Assembly (NCBI RefSeq): GCF_000429825.1
Contig: NZ_KE386964.1
Location: forward strand, 1-48,805
Length of the DNA: 48,805 nt
Direction: 5' to 3'
DNA from: Cohnella thermotolerans DSM 17683
Lineage (GTDB): Bacteria > Bacillota > Bacilli > Paenibacillales > Paenibacillaceae
Shown piece by piece: positions 41,033 to 48,727 of this stretch. How positions within the stretch are numbered: the first letter of the stretch is position 1; every line of letters begins with the position of its first letter. The position numbers and the translations under genes are program-made. Below the pieces are notes generated by a model. It was not told where the DNA came from. It was given only the letters and a program-made list of their open reading frames with translations, and searched no databases.

Positions 41033-42074
41033 GCAAAACCCGCTCGTGACACCGCAGGATGTGAAGCCTTATCACGAAGGCTACGAGGTGATCGGGGCGT
41101 TCAACGCCGGCATCGCGGTTTACGGCGGCGAGATTCTTATGCTGCTGCGCGTGGCGGAGCGCCCGATCGCGCCGGAGCCGGGCATCGTGCTCGCGCCGGT
41201 TTACGACGAGGCGGCGGGCGCCGTCGGCGTGACGGAGATTCGGGCGGACGACGCCCGCTACGACTTCTCCGATCCTCGCGTCATCCGCAACGTCTCGACA
41301 GATGCCGGCTTCGCCTATTTGACCTCAATCTCGTACATCCGCATCGCCCGCAGCACGGACGGCCGCCATTTTCGCGTGGACGACGAGCCGTTCCTGTACC
41401 CGGCCGGACGGTTCGAGACGTTCGGCATCGAGGATCCGCGCGTGACGCAGATCGGCGATACGTACTACATCGTCTTCTCGGCCGTGTCGCCGGTCGGCAT
41501 CGGCGTCGCCATGGCGTCGACGAGAGATTTCCGGAGCGCGGCGCGCCACGGGCTTATTTTCGGCCCGGACAACAAGGACGTCGTCCTTTTCCCGGAGAAG
41601 GTGAACGGCAAATATTATGCGCTGCACCGTCCGACGGTGAGGAGCGTCGGCCGCCCGGAAATTTGGATTGCCGAGTCTCCCGACCTGCTCCATTGGGGCA
41701 ATCACAAGCATCTCGCCGGCTTGCGCGAAGGGATGTGGGACAGCGCCCGGATCGGCGGCGGGGCGGTACCGCTTCGCACCGACAAAGGGTGGCTTGCGCT
41801 GTATCACGGGGCGACGGAGGATCATCGCTACTGCATGGGGGCTTTGCTGCTCGATGCGGACGATCCGTCGAAGGTGATCGCCCGCTCCGCCGCTCCGGTG
41901 CTGGAGCCGGAGGCCGATTACGAGAGGAACGGCTTTTTCGGGGGCGTCGTGTTCTCATGCGGGGCGATCGCCCGGGGCGATAAGGTGAAAATGTATTACG
42001 GCGCGGCAGACACGTCGATGGCTTGCGCGGAGCTGAGTCTCGGGGAGATAATGGAAGGGTTGGTGTACGAGTAA
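41013..42074 (+). CDS. GH130 glycoside phosphorylase/hydrolase
   Basis: The 353-residue five-bladed propeller enzyme carries GH130 hallmarks: NPLVTPQDVKPYHEGYEVIG, GAFNAGIAVYGGEILMLLRV, and the FGIEDPRVT motif with the catalytic-acid Asp141. Further blocks are KDVVLFPEKVNGKYYALHRP, IGGGAVPLRTDKGWLALYHG and KMYYGAADTSMACAELSL. GH130 enzymes phosphorolyse or hydrolyse beta-mannosides such as mannosyl-glucose, mannosyl-N-acetylglucosamine or beta-1,2-mannobiose. Several His/Arg residues that bind phosphate in phosphorylases appear present, so phosphorolysis is favoured but not proved. It begins within the last codons of the DUF1861 gene, with GGAG upstream. It is last in the importer operon and is followed by a terminator-like hairpin. 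Confidence 0.9.
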   Translation: MNTVRYEQNPLVTPQDVKPYHEGYEVIGAFNAGIAVYGGEILMLLRVAERPIAPEPGIVLAPVYDEAAGAVGVTEIRADDARYDFSDPRVIRNVSTDAGFAYLTSISYIRIARSTDGRHFRVDDEPFLYPAGRFETFGIEDPRVTQIGDTYYIVFSAVSPVGIGVAMASTRDFRSAARHGLIFGPDNKDVVLFPEKVNGKYYALHRPTVRSVGRPEIWIAESPDLLHWGNHKHLAGLREGMWDSARIGGGAVPLRTDKGWLALYHGATEDHRYCMGALLLDADDPSKVIARSAAPVLEPEADYERNGFFGGVVFSCGAIARGDKVKMYYGAADTSMACAELSLGEIMEGLVYE

Positions 42075-42139
42075 GCCGGTTTGCCGGAGCCGTTCGGTTG
42101 ATCCGGATCGTGCGGTCATTCGCTCATTCGGAGAATATT

Positions 42140-42167
42140 CCCGCTGCCCATTAGGGCGGCGGGCTTT
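42140..42167 (+). terminator. Terminator after the GH130 gene
   Basis: CCCGCTGCCC (42140-42149) pairs with GGGCGGCGGG (42154-42163), with one T-G wobble and a 4-nt loop, followed by a short T-run (CTTTA). Confidence 0.6.
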
Positions 42168-42206
42168 ATCCCTTGCCCGCAAGGCGAATAAGGAGAGGTA
42201 TCGATC

Positions 42207-43244
42207 ATGCGCGCAGCGGTATTAAGAGGAAAACGCGACATCGCGGTCGAGACGGATCGGGCGGAGCCGGAGCTGAGGCCGGACGAAGTTCGGGTGGCCG
42301 TCTCGGCCTGCGGCATTTGCGGCACGGACCAGCATATTTACCACGGCCATCCCGGCTCGGCCGCCGTTCATCCGCCGATCGTGCTCGGCCACGAATTCGC
42401 GGGCGTCGTCACCGCGGTCGGTTCGGCGGTTACGGGCTTTGCGGCGGGCGACCGGGTGTCTGTCGATCCGAATATTTATTGCGGCGGCTGCCGCTATTGC
42501 CGAAGCGGACGGCCGCAGCTGTGCGACCGGCTGCAGGCGCTGGGCGTCACCCGGGACGGCGGGATGGGCGAGAGCTGCGCCGTTCCGGCCGCCAACTGCT
42601 ACCGGCTGCCGGACGAAGTCGGCGATGTGGCAGGCGCGCTTGTCGAGCCGCTCGGCTGCGTGCTGCACGGGTTCAAGAAGCTGGACATCAGGCCCGATTA
42701 TACGGCGGTTATTGTGGGCGGCGGTTTTATCGGCCAACTGTTTCTGCAGTTGGTCCGCAGGCAGGCGGGTCGGGTCGTCGTGTTCGAGCCCGCAGAGGGG
42801 AAGCGGGAGCAACTGCTGCGGCTCGGCGCGGACGCCGTCTTCCGGCCGGATGACGATGAGGCCGTTCGGGCGTGGAACGGGGCGGCCGATATCGTCATCG
42901 AATGCGTCGGCCGGCGGGAGTCAATGGAGCTGGCGTTCCGAACGGCGGGCAAGGGCGGTCAGGCGCTGCTGTTCGGCGTATCTTCGCCCGAGACGGAGAT
43001 CGCCGTCTCGCCGTTCGCCGTTTTCTCGAAGGAGCTGCGGATCATGGGCTCGTTTATCAATCCGTACACGCACGAAGAAGCGATCGCTCTCATCCGCAGC
43101 CGAACGGTCGACGTGGAGGGGCTGGTGAGCCACCGATTCGCGCTGGAGGAAGTGCCCGAGGCGATGCGGGAATATCCGCGAAAGAACGTGACTAAAGGCG
43201 TCATCGTATTTGCGGCCGAGCGCGCAAGGGAAAGCGGCCGGTAG
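42207..43244 (+). CDS. Zinc-dependent alcohol/polyol dehydrogenase (MDR family)
   Basis: The 345-residue medium-chain dehydrogenase has the catalytic-zinc region ACGICGTDQHIYHG and GHEFAGVV. The four-cysteine structural zinc lobe is present (CGGCRYCRSGRPQLC), and the NAD-binding turn is AVIVGGGFIGQLFLQLV. It resembles sorbitol, threonine or arabitol dehydrogenase-like enzymes, and the substrate is not determined. An acidic residue after the second strand (VVVFEPAEGKR) suggests NAD over NADP. AAGGAGAGG precedes the ATG. It has its own terminators before and after, so it is probably transcribed alone. Placement between the mannoside and galactose loci suggests a sugar or polyol substrate (inference). 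Confidence 0.88.
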   Translation: MRAAVLRGKRDIAVETDRAEPELRPDEVRVAVSACGICGTDQHIYHGHPGSAAVHPPIVLGHEFAGVVTAVGSAVTGFAAGDRVSVDPNIYCGGCRYCRSGRPQLCDRLQALGVTRDGGMGESCAVPAANCYRLPDEVGDVAGALVEPLGCVLHGFKKLDIRPDYTAVIVGGGFIGQLFLQLVRRQAGRVVVFEPAEGKREQLLRLGADAVFRPDDDEAVRAWNGAADIVIECVGRRESMELAFRTAGKGGQALLFGVSSPETEIAVSPFAVFSKELRIMGSFINPYTHEEAIALIRSRTVDVEGLVSHRFALEEVPEAMREYPRKNVTKGVIVFAAERARESGR

Positions 43245-43256
43245 CCCGCCGGCCGG

Positions 43257-43312
43257 TCACGCAGAAGTTCGGCGTCTGTGAGGGGGCCGATCACGCAGAA
43301 GTTCGGCGTCTG
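43257..43312 (+). repeat. 34-bp tandem direct repeat in the 3' region of the dehydrogenase gene
   Basis: TCACGCAGAAGTTCGGCGTC plus TG occurs identically at 43257-43278 and 43291-43312 (period 34). Flanks are also similar (GGCCGGTCA or GGCCGATCA). It lies between the stop codon and the terminator. Confidence 0.8.
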
Positions 43313-43340
43313 GGAGGGCGGCCGGTCAGGCTGCAGCAAG

Positions 43341-43385
43341 GCGCCGGGAGGGCGGCGAGAGCCGTTCGTTCCCGGGCGCTTTTTT
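43341..43385 (+). terminator. Terminator after the zinc dehydrogenase gene
   Basis: GCGCCGGGA (43341-43349) pairs with TCCCGGGCGC (43370-43379) with one bulged C, followed by TTTTTT (43380-43385). Confidence 0.7.
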
Positions 43386-43427
43386 GTTGCCGGTATCGAG
43401 GCGGAGGGAGGGGCGATGCCGTTCGCG

Positions 43428-43611
43428 TTACGGACCGTAGGTACGTTATTTTGCGTCCGGATGCGTATTGAAGAAAATAGCGGACCGTAGATTCCTTATT
43501 CGCTTGGAGGAGGGCCCGGATTGGCGGCAATTCGATCGATAACGGAATGTCGGTCCGTTAGGCTGCCGAGATCCCGGTCTTTTCGGCGAATAGCGGATTC
43601 TGTGTCCGTTA
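43428..43611. repeat. Four tandem copies of palindromic repeat family A (TAnCGGA-N7-TCCGTTA)
   Basis: 21-bp units at 43428-43448, 43478-43498, 43540-43560 and 43591-43611 share TAnCGGA-N7-TCCGTTA. The third copy is a perfect inverted repeat. Start-to-start distances are 50, 62 and 51 bp. The 507-base gap holding them (43245-43751) has no recognisable gene. Confidence 0.75.
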
Positions 43612-43672
43612 GCAATCGGGTCCCTCGCTCGTGTTCGGGAACACTCTCTTGGCTGCATCCATCCGGTATTTT

Positions 43673-43780
43673 TTTGGACGCTGTAAGAACGAAAATCGAT
43701 CTTACAGGGAGTGCCGCAGCGCGTTTGGACGCTGCATGATCGAAGCCCGCCTTACAGTCTCCGCTGAGGCGCGTTTGTTT
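43673..43780. repeat. Tandem 51-bp copies of palindromic repeat family B
   Basis: Units begin with TTTGGACGCTG at 43673 and 43724, and a partial third (GCGTTTG) begins at about 43771. The first unit contains CTGTAAGAACGA-AAA-TCGATCTTACAG (43681-43707), a 12-3-12 inverted repeat with one mismatch. The second copy is degenerate and encodes the last residues and stop of the AraC gene. Confidence 0.7.
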
Positions 43781-44645
43781 GTGCAACGGAGTGCCGGTAC
43801 TCGGTCGGCGACTCGCCGTAATGGCGGCGGAACTGCTTGGAGAAGTACAAGCCGTCCCGGAAGCCGACGGACGAGGCGATCTGCTCCACGGTCAGCTCGG
43901 GACGCTCCCGCAGCAGCCTGCGTCCGTGGTCGACCCGCGCCTGCGTCAGGAAGGCGACCGGCGTCATGCCGGTATGGCGCTTGAACACCCTCGACAAATA
44001 AGCCCGGCTGTAGCCGAGCGCCTCGGCCATCGTCTCGATCGTGACGGGCTCGGCATATTGAGTCGACAAGTAGCCGACGACTTGACGGACCAACTCCTCG
44101 GCGTGGGAGTCGGGACGGAGGGCGGCGGGACGGGCTTCGGTCGCCGCTTCTTGCAGAGCGGCCAGCAGCAGGTGCAGATGGCCCGCCGCTTCGAGCGAAG
44201 AGGACCGCTTGCGGGTGCGGAACGCTTCGAAAATGCTTTTGCACAGCTCGGCGGGACCGCGAGCCCCGCCGGTGTCGACAACGGGAAGCTCCCCGCACAG
44301 GCCCGCCTCCGCGACGAGCGAGTCGGCTTGCCGGCCCGTGAACGCAACCCAGCGGTAGCGCCAAGGCTCCTCGGCGTCGGACGCGTAGCTGACGAGCCGC
44401 CCCGGATGAATGAGGAAGCTGTGCCCCGCGCGCAGCTCCGCCCGCAACTCGCCGGCGGCGAACACGCCTTTGCCGGAGATGACGTGATGCAGCAAATAAT
44501 AGTCGACGACCTTGGGCCCGACCCGATGCTCGGGACGGGTTTGGCTCTCTCCCGCGAACAGCACCGTCAAGCCTCCGGGCTCGGCTGGGCTGGCGCTCAC
44601 GGGGTTGGATACGACCCGGTATGTCGGCGTTTTCGGCACGCGCAT
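43752..44645 (-). CDS. AraC-family regulator with cupin-type sensor
   Basis: The 297-residue protein has an N-terminal AraC-type ligand-binding beta-barrel (about 25-170; DYYLLHHVISGKGVFAAGEL, AGHSFLIHPGRLVSY, WRYRWVAFTG). A C-terminal double helix-turn-helix follows (about 190-290; VTIETMAEALGYSRAYLSRV, FKRHTGMTPVAFLTQARV, IASSVGFRDGLYFSKQFRRH). This resembles arabinose or melibiose-type regulators that activate sugar genes. It is divergent from galK-galE-galT with about 190 bp between the starts, making that operon its likely target. The last seven codons (APQRRL and stop) lie inside a copy of repeat family B, so the tail is probably not original to the family. Confidence 0.88.
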   Translation of the reverse strand: MRVPKTPTYRVVSNPVSASPAEPGGLTVLFAGESQTRPEHRVGPKVVDYYLLHHVISGKGVFAAGELRAELRAGHSFLIHPGRLVSYASDAEEPWRYRWVAFTGRQADSLVAEAGLCGELPVVDTGGARGPAELCKSIFEAFRTRKRSSSLEAAGHLHLLLAALQEAATEARPAALRPDSHAEELVRQVVGYLSTQYAEPVTIETMAEALGYSRAYLSRVFKRHTGMTPVAFLTQARVDHGRRLLRERPELTVEQIASSVGFRDGLYFSKQFRRHYGESPTEYRHSVAQTNAPQRRL

Positions 44646-44782
44646 CGGCCTCCTGTGCGAATCCGATCGATATTCTCACCTCTCATTGTACCACGCCGCC
44701 GCCCCTCCATGCTCCGCTGAAAAGTCACTTTTCTCCATAGGAAGAACACATCCCGCCATTTTCCGCCGCGGCTTTTTTTCGT

Positions 44783-44788
44783 TATACT
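44783..44788 (+). promoter_or_regulatory. Probable -10 box of the galKET operon
   Basis: TATACT at 44783-44788 lies 45 bases before the galK ATG. No good -35 hexamer is found at 16-18 bp, as often seen at activator-dependent promoters, which would fit control by the divergent AraC protein. Confidence 0.4.
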
Positions 44789-44832
44789 GGAACTATCAAA
44801 TCCGCTTGCCACAAGGAGAGAAAAACAACCTT

Positions 44833-46014
44833 ATGCCGCAATTGACGTCCTTATTGAACGAATTCACGAGCCGATTCGGCGGAACCGAGCAAGCTGTTCG
44901 CATCTTCCACGCGCCCGGGCGCGTCAATCTGATCGGGGAGCATACCGATTACAACGGCGGAGCGGTTTTTCCGGCGGCCCTCACCTTCGGTACGACGCTG
45001 CTCATCCGTCCGAGAGACGACCGTCAGCTGCGTCTGGCTTCCACGAACTTCGCTTTGTCGCATGAAGTCCCGCTCGACGGTCTCTCTCTCAAGGAAGAAG
45101 ACGATTGGATGAACTACCCCAAAGGCGTGGCGTGGGAGCTCGAACAACGCGGCTACCGCCTGTCGCGCGGCTACGATCTGCTGTTCCACGGTGAAATTCC
45201 GAACGGCGCGGGCCTGTCGTCCTCCGCTTCGATCGAGGTCGTCACCGCGTTCGCGCTGCTGACGATGGAAGGGCAGCCGACGGACACCGTTCAGATCGCC
45301 CTCTGGTCGCAGCACGCGGAGAACGAATTCGTCGGCGTCAAATGCGGCATCATGGACCAGTTCGCCGTCGCGAACGGCAAGAAGGACCATGCGATTCATC
45401 TCGACTGCGACACGCTGAAGTACGAGCTCGTTCCGTTCCGGTCGGGCGACTATAAGCTTGTCATCGGCAACACGAACAAGCGCCGCGGCCTGGTCGACTC
45501 GAAATACAACGAGCGCCGGGCGCAATGCGAGCAGGCGGTGCGGGATTTGCGCAAGGCGTTCCCGGATTTGACGCTGCTCGGCCAGCTGACGCTCGCGCAG
45601 TTCGAAGCGAATGAGCAGCTGATCGGGGACGAGACGGTGCGCCGCCGCGCCCGCCATGTCGTTCAGGAAATCGACCGCGTGCAGCGCTCCATCGAGGTGC
45701 TGAACCGCAACGACCTGGCGGCGTTCGGCGCGCTGATGAACGCGTCCCACGACTCGTTGCGCGATCTGTACGAAGTGACCGGCGCGGAGCTTGACGCCAT
45801 GGTGGACGCGGCGCGAAGCGTGCCGGGCGTGCTCGGCTCCCGCATGACGGGGGCCGGCTTCGGCGGCTGCACGATCTCGCTCGTGCACAAGGATTCGGTG
45901 GAACGGTTCATCTCCGAAGTCGGAGAGAAATACGAGGAGGCGACCGGCCTGCGCGCAGACTTCTACGTCTGCGATATCGGCGACGGCGTACGCGAATGGA
46001 AGAAGGAGGCGTAA
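44833..46014 (+). CDS. galK: Galactokinase
   Basis: The 393-residue GHMP kinase phosphorylates galactose at C1 with ATP, the first committed Leloir step. Signatures are HAPGRVNLIGEHTDYNGG near 28-45 (galactokinase motif), the ATP loop NGAGLSSSASIEV near 125-140, GIMDQFAVANGK, and the C-terminal GAGFGGCTISLV. The ATG at 44833 follows AAGGAGAG at twelve bases, somewhat long. A much longer frame reaching back over the promoter was rejected. It is followed after one base by galE. Confidence 0.96.
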   Translation: MPQLTSLLNEFTSRFGGTEQAVRIFHAPGRVNLIGEHTDYNGGAVFPAALTFGTTLLIRPRDDRQLRLASTNFALSHEVPLDGLSLKEEDDWMNYPKGVAWELEQRGYRLSRGYDLLFHGEIPNGAGLSSSASIEVVTAFALLTMEGQPTDTVQIALWSQHAENEFVGVKCGIMDQFAVANGKKDHAIHLDCDTLKYELVPFRSGDYKLVIGNTNKRRGLVDSKYNERRAQCEQAVRDLRKAFPDLTLLGQLTLAQFEANEQLIGDETVRRRARHVVQEIDRVQRSIEVLNRNDLAAFGALMNASHDSLRDLYEVTGAELDAMVDAARSVPGVLGSRMTGAGFGGCTISLVHKDSVERFISEVGEKYEEATGLRADFYVCDIGDGVREWKKEA

Positions 46015-46015
46015 C

Positions 46016-47002
46016 ATGGCGGTATTGGTGACGGGAGGAGCCGGGTACATCGGTTCCCACGCGGTGGCGGCGTTGTTGGAGAAGGGCGAGGAGGTCGTTG
46101 TCGTCGACAATCTGTACCAGGGGCACCGCGAAGCGCTGCTGGGCGGCAAGCTGTATGTCGGCGACCTTAGGGACGAAGGGTTTCTGGATAGGGTGTTCGC
46201 GGAGAACGACATCGACGGCGTCATTCATTTCGCGGCGAACTCGCTGGTCGGCGAGAGCATGCAGAACCCCGGCAAGTATTATCACAACAACGTGTACGGA
46301 ACGCTGTGCTTGCTGGAAGCGATGAATAAGGCAAACGTGAAGCGCATCGTGTTCTCTTCGACGGCCGCGACGTACGGGGAGCCGGAGAAGGTGCCGATCG
46401 ACGAGTTCGACCGGACGCTGCCCACGAACGCGTACGGCGAGACGAAGCTGGCGATGGAGAAAATGATCCGCTGGTTCGACCACGCCCACGGCATCAAATT
46501 CGTGTCGCTGCGGTACTTCAACGCGGCGGGCGCGCACGAGAGCGGCCGAATCGGCGAGGACCACAGCCCCGAGTCGCATCTCATCCCGCTCGTGCTTCAA
46601 GTGGCGCTCGGCCAGCGCGAATTCATCTCCGTCTTCGGCGACGATTACCCGACCGAGGACGGCACCTGCATCCGCGATTATATCCATGTGAGCGATTTGT
46701 CCGATGCGCACGTGCTGGCGCTGGACCGGCTTCGCGCCGGCGGCGAGAGCGCCGTCTACAATCTCGGCAACGGAACCGGCTTCTCGGTCAAGCAAGTGAT
46801 CGATCTGGCGCGCGAAGTGACGGGCCATCCGATTCCGGCGCGCATCCAGGAGCGCCGCGCTGGCGATCCCGCCGTATTGGTCGCTTCCTCCGCGCGGGCC
46901 CGCTCGGAGCTCGGATGGAATCCGACCCGCAATCAATTGAAGGACATCATCTCCAGCGCATGGGAGTGGCACCGCCGCCACCCGAACGGATACGGCAAGT
47001 AA
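46016..47002 (+). CDS. galE: UDP-glucose 4-epimerase
   Basis: The 328-residue extended short-chain dehydrogenase interconverts UDP-galactose and UDP-glucose using bound NAD. It has the glycine-rich VTGGAGYIGSH at the N-terminus, SSTAATYGEPEK with the catalytic Ser/Thr region, NAYGETKLAMEK with the YxxxK pair, RYFNAAGAHESGRIGEDH, and DGTCIRDYIHVSDL. AAGGAGG lies seven bases before the ATG, inside the end of galK. Middle gene of galKET. Confidence 0.97.
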   Translation: MAVLVTGGAGYIGSHAVAALLEKGEEVVVVDNLYQGHREALLGGKLYVGDLRDEGFLDRVFAENDIDGVIHFAANSLVGESMQNPGKYYHNNVYGTLCLLEAMNKANVKRIVFSSTAATYGEPEKVPIDEFDRTLPTNAYGETKLAMEKMIRWFDHAHGIKFVSLRYFNAAGAHESGRIGEDHSPESHLIPLVLQVALGQREFISVFGDDYPTEDGTCIRDYIHVSDLSDAHVLALDRLRAGGESAVYNLGNGTGFSVKQVIDLAREVTGHPIPARIQERRAGDPAVLVASSARARSELGWNPTRNQLKDIISSAWEWHRRHPNGYGK

Positions 47003-47023
47003 ACAACGGGAGGCTTTACCGAC

Positions 47024-48601
47024 ATGAACGACGCATCGACAATCCCGTCCCCGGCATCGCCGGCCGCGATTACAAGGCATATTCGGAGGCTTGCCGAATT
47101 CGCCTTGCGCAGCGGTATGATCGGTCCGCTCGACCGCGACGCCGCCGTCAACGCGCTGCTCGATTTGTTCCGGCTGTCCGGGCCGGTCGGAGCGGAGGCC
47201 GAGGACCCGGAGCCGATTCCGGACAGCCCGGCGCCGCTGCTCGAACCTTTGCTGGACGCGGCGGCGGAGCTCGGCCTGATCCCGGACAACACGATCACCT
47301 ACCGCGACCTGTTCGACGCTCGGATCATGGGTCTGCTCCTGCCGCGCCCTTCCGAGACGGTCTTCCGCTTTGACGCTCTGGCCAAGGAGAAGGGAATCGC
47401 GGCGGCGACGGACTGGTTTTACAAGCTGAGTATCGATTCCAACTACATTCGGATGGACCGCATTCGCAAGAACGGCTACTGGCTCCACACCACCGCCTAC
47501 GGCGACCTGGAGATCACGGTCAACCTGTCCAAGCCGGAGAAAGACCCGAAGGAGATCGCGCTGCTCAAAACGCTGCCGCAATCCGACTACCCGAAATGTC
47601 TGCTCTGCAAGGAAAATGTCGGCTACGCAGGGCGGCCGGATCATCCGGCGCGCCAGAACCTGCGCGTGCTCCCGGTCGAGCTGCAAGGAGCGCCGTGGTT
47701 TTTCCAATACTCGCCTTATGTGTATTATAACGAGCACAGCATCGTTTTTAGCGGCGAGCACGTGCCGATGCGCATTTCGCGCGAAACGTTCGCGCGGCTG
47801 CTCGATTTCGTCGAGTTGTTCCCGCATTACTTCATCGGCTCTAATGCGGATTTGCCGATCGTGGGCGGATCGATTTTGAATCACGACCATTTCCAGGCGG
47901 GGCGCCATGTGTTCCCGATGGAGAAAGCCGGCGTAGACGGCTGGCGCACGCATGCGGACGAACCGGTCGTGCGCGGCGGAATCGTTCGATGGCCGATGTC
48001 CGTGGTTCGCCTGCGGTCGACGGATCGCGAAGCGCTGCTGCGCGTAGCCGGAAGCATTCTCGACGCTTGGCGGGGATACAGCGACGCGGCGGCGGACATT
48101 TATGCGCAGACGGGCGGGACGCCGCACAACACGATTACGCCGATCGCCCGCATGAAAGACAACGGCGAGTACGAGCTCGACCTTGTGCTGCGCAACAATC
48201 GTACGAGCGAAGAGCATCCGGATGGCATTTTCCATCCGCACAAGGAGCTTCACCATATCAAAAAAGAGAACATCGGCCTCATCGAAGTTATGGGGCTGGC
48301 CGTCTTGCCGGGCCGCTTGGAGCGCGAGCTGGGCGAGATCGCGGATCTGCTGTCCGGCCGCTCGGCTTACGACGCGGCGGCGCTGGCCGACGCTTCGCAT
48401 CCGCTGGCGAAGCATGCCGCCTGGATCGCCGGCCTGGTGGCCGCCCACGGCACGGGCGTTCCCGCCGAGGAAGCGCAACGGCTGCTGCAGGCCGCGGTCG
48501 GCGACAAGTTCCGCGACGTTCTGCGGGACGCCGGCGTGTACAAGGACGACGCGAACGGCCGCGCGGCGTTCGATCGGTTTCTCGGTACGGTCGGCTTCTA
48601 A
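47024..48601 (+). CDS. galT: UDP-glucose-hexose-1-phosphate uridylyltransferase, class II
   Basis: The 525-residue enzyme moves UMP between glucose-1-phosphate and galactose-1-phosphate. Its length is that of the Gram-positive class II GalT, not the ~350-residue E. coli type. Blocks include FYKLSIDSNYIRMDRI, DYPKCLLCKENVGYAGRPDH, PVELQGAPWFFQYSPYVYYN, SNADLPIVGGSILNHDHFQA with its His-rich motif, NTITPIARM and FHPHKELHHIKKENIGLIEV. GGGAGG precedes the ATG. It ends the galactose operon and is followed by a strong terminator. Confidence 0.96.
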   Translation: MNDASTIPSPASPAAITRHIRRLAEFALRSGMIGPLDRDAAVNALLDLFRLSGPVGAEAEDPEPIPDSPAPLLEPLLDAAAELGLIPDNTITYRDLFDARIMGLLLPRPSETVFRFDALAKEKGIAAATDWFYKLSIDSNYIRMDRIRKNGYWLHTTAYGDLEITVNLSKPEKDPKEIALLKTLPQSDYPKCLLCKENVGYAGRPDHPARQNLRVLPVELQGAPWFFQYSPYVYYNEHSIVFSGEHVPMRISRETFARLLDFVELFPHYFIGSNADLPIVGGSILNHDHFQAGRHVFPMEKAGVDGWRTHADEPVVRGGIVRWPMSVVRLRSTDREALLRVAGSILDAWRGYSDAAADIYAQTGGTPHNTITPIARMKDNGEYELDLVLRNNRTSEEHPDGIFHPHKELHHIKKENIGLIEVMGLAVLPGRLERELGEIADLLSGRSAYDAAALADASHPLAKHAAWIAGLVAAHGTGVPAEEAQRLLQAAVGDKFRDVLRDAGVYKDDANGRAAFDRFLGTVGF

Positions 48602-48622
48602 GCGGCCTGGCCGCCGTTGTTT

Positions 48623-48664
48623 TCCCGTCTTCCCGGAGGTGAACCGGGGGGACGGGATTTTTTT
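48623..48664 (+). terminator. Rho-independent terminator after galT
   Basis: TCCCGTC (48623-48629) pairs with GACGGGA (48651-48657), continued by an inner CCCGG/CCGGG stem (48632-48636 and 48644-48648), followed by TTTTTTT (48658-48664). Confidence 0.9.
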
Positions 48665-48727
48665 GTTGGCCGTGGGGCTCCACGGCTGACAGGCTAAACG
48701 CGGAGGACGTGCCGGAAGAGAGTAACT

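Noticed and set aside
43245..43751. Repeat arrays as a CRISPR
   Set aside because: Units are palindromic over most of their length and degenerate, spacers are not uniform unique sequences of 30-40 bp, and no cas genes are near.
45908..48478. 856-codon open frame antisense to galK-galE-galT
   Set aside because: It is very Arg/His/Val-rich with no domain pattern and lies wholly opposite three clear Leloir genes. Such long antisense frames are common in high-GC DNA.
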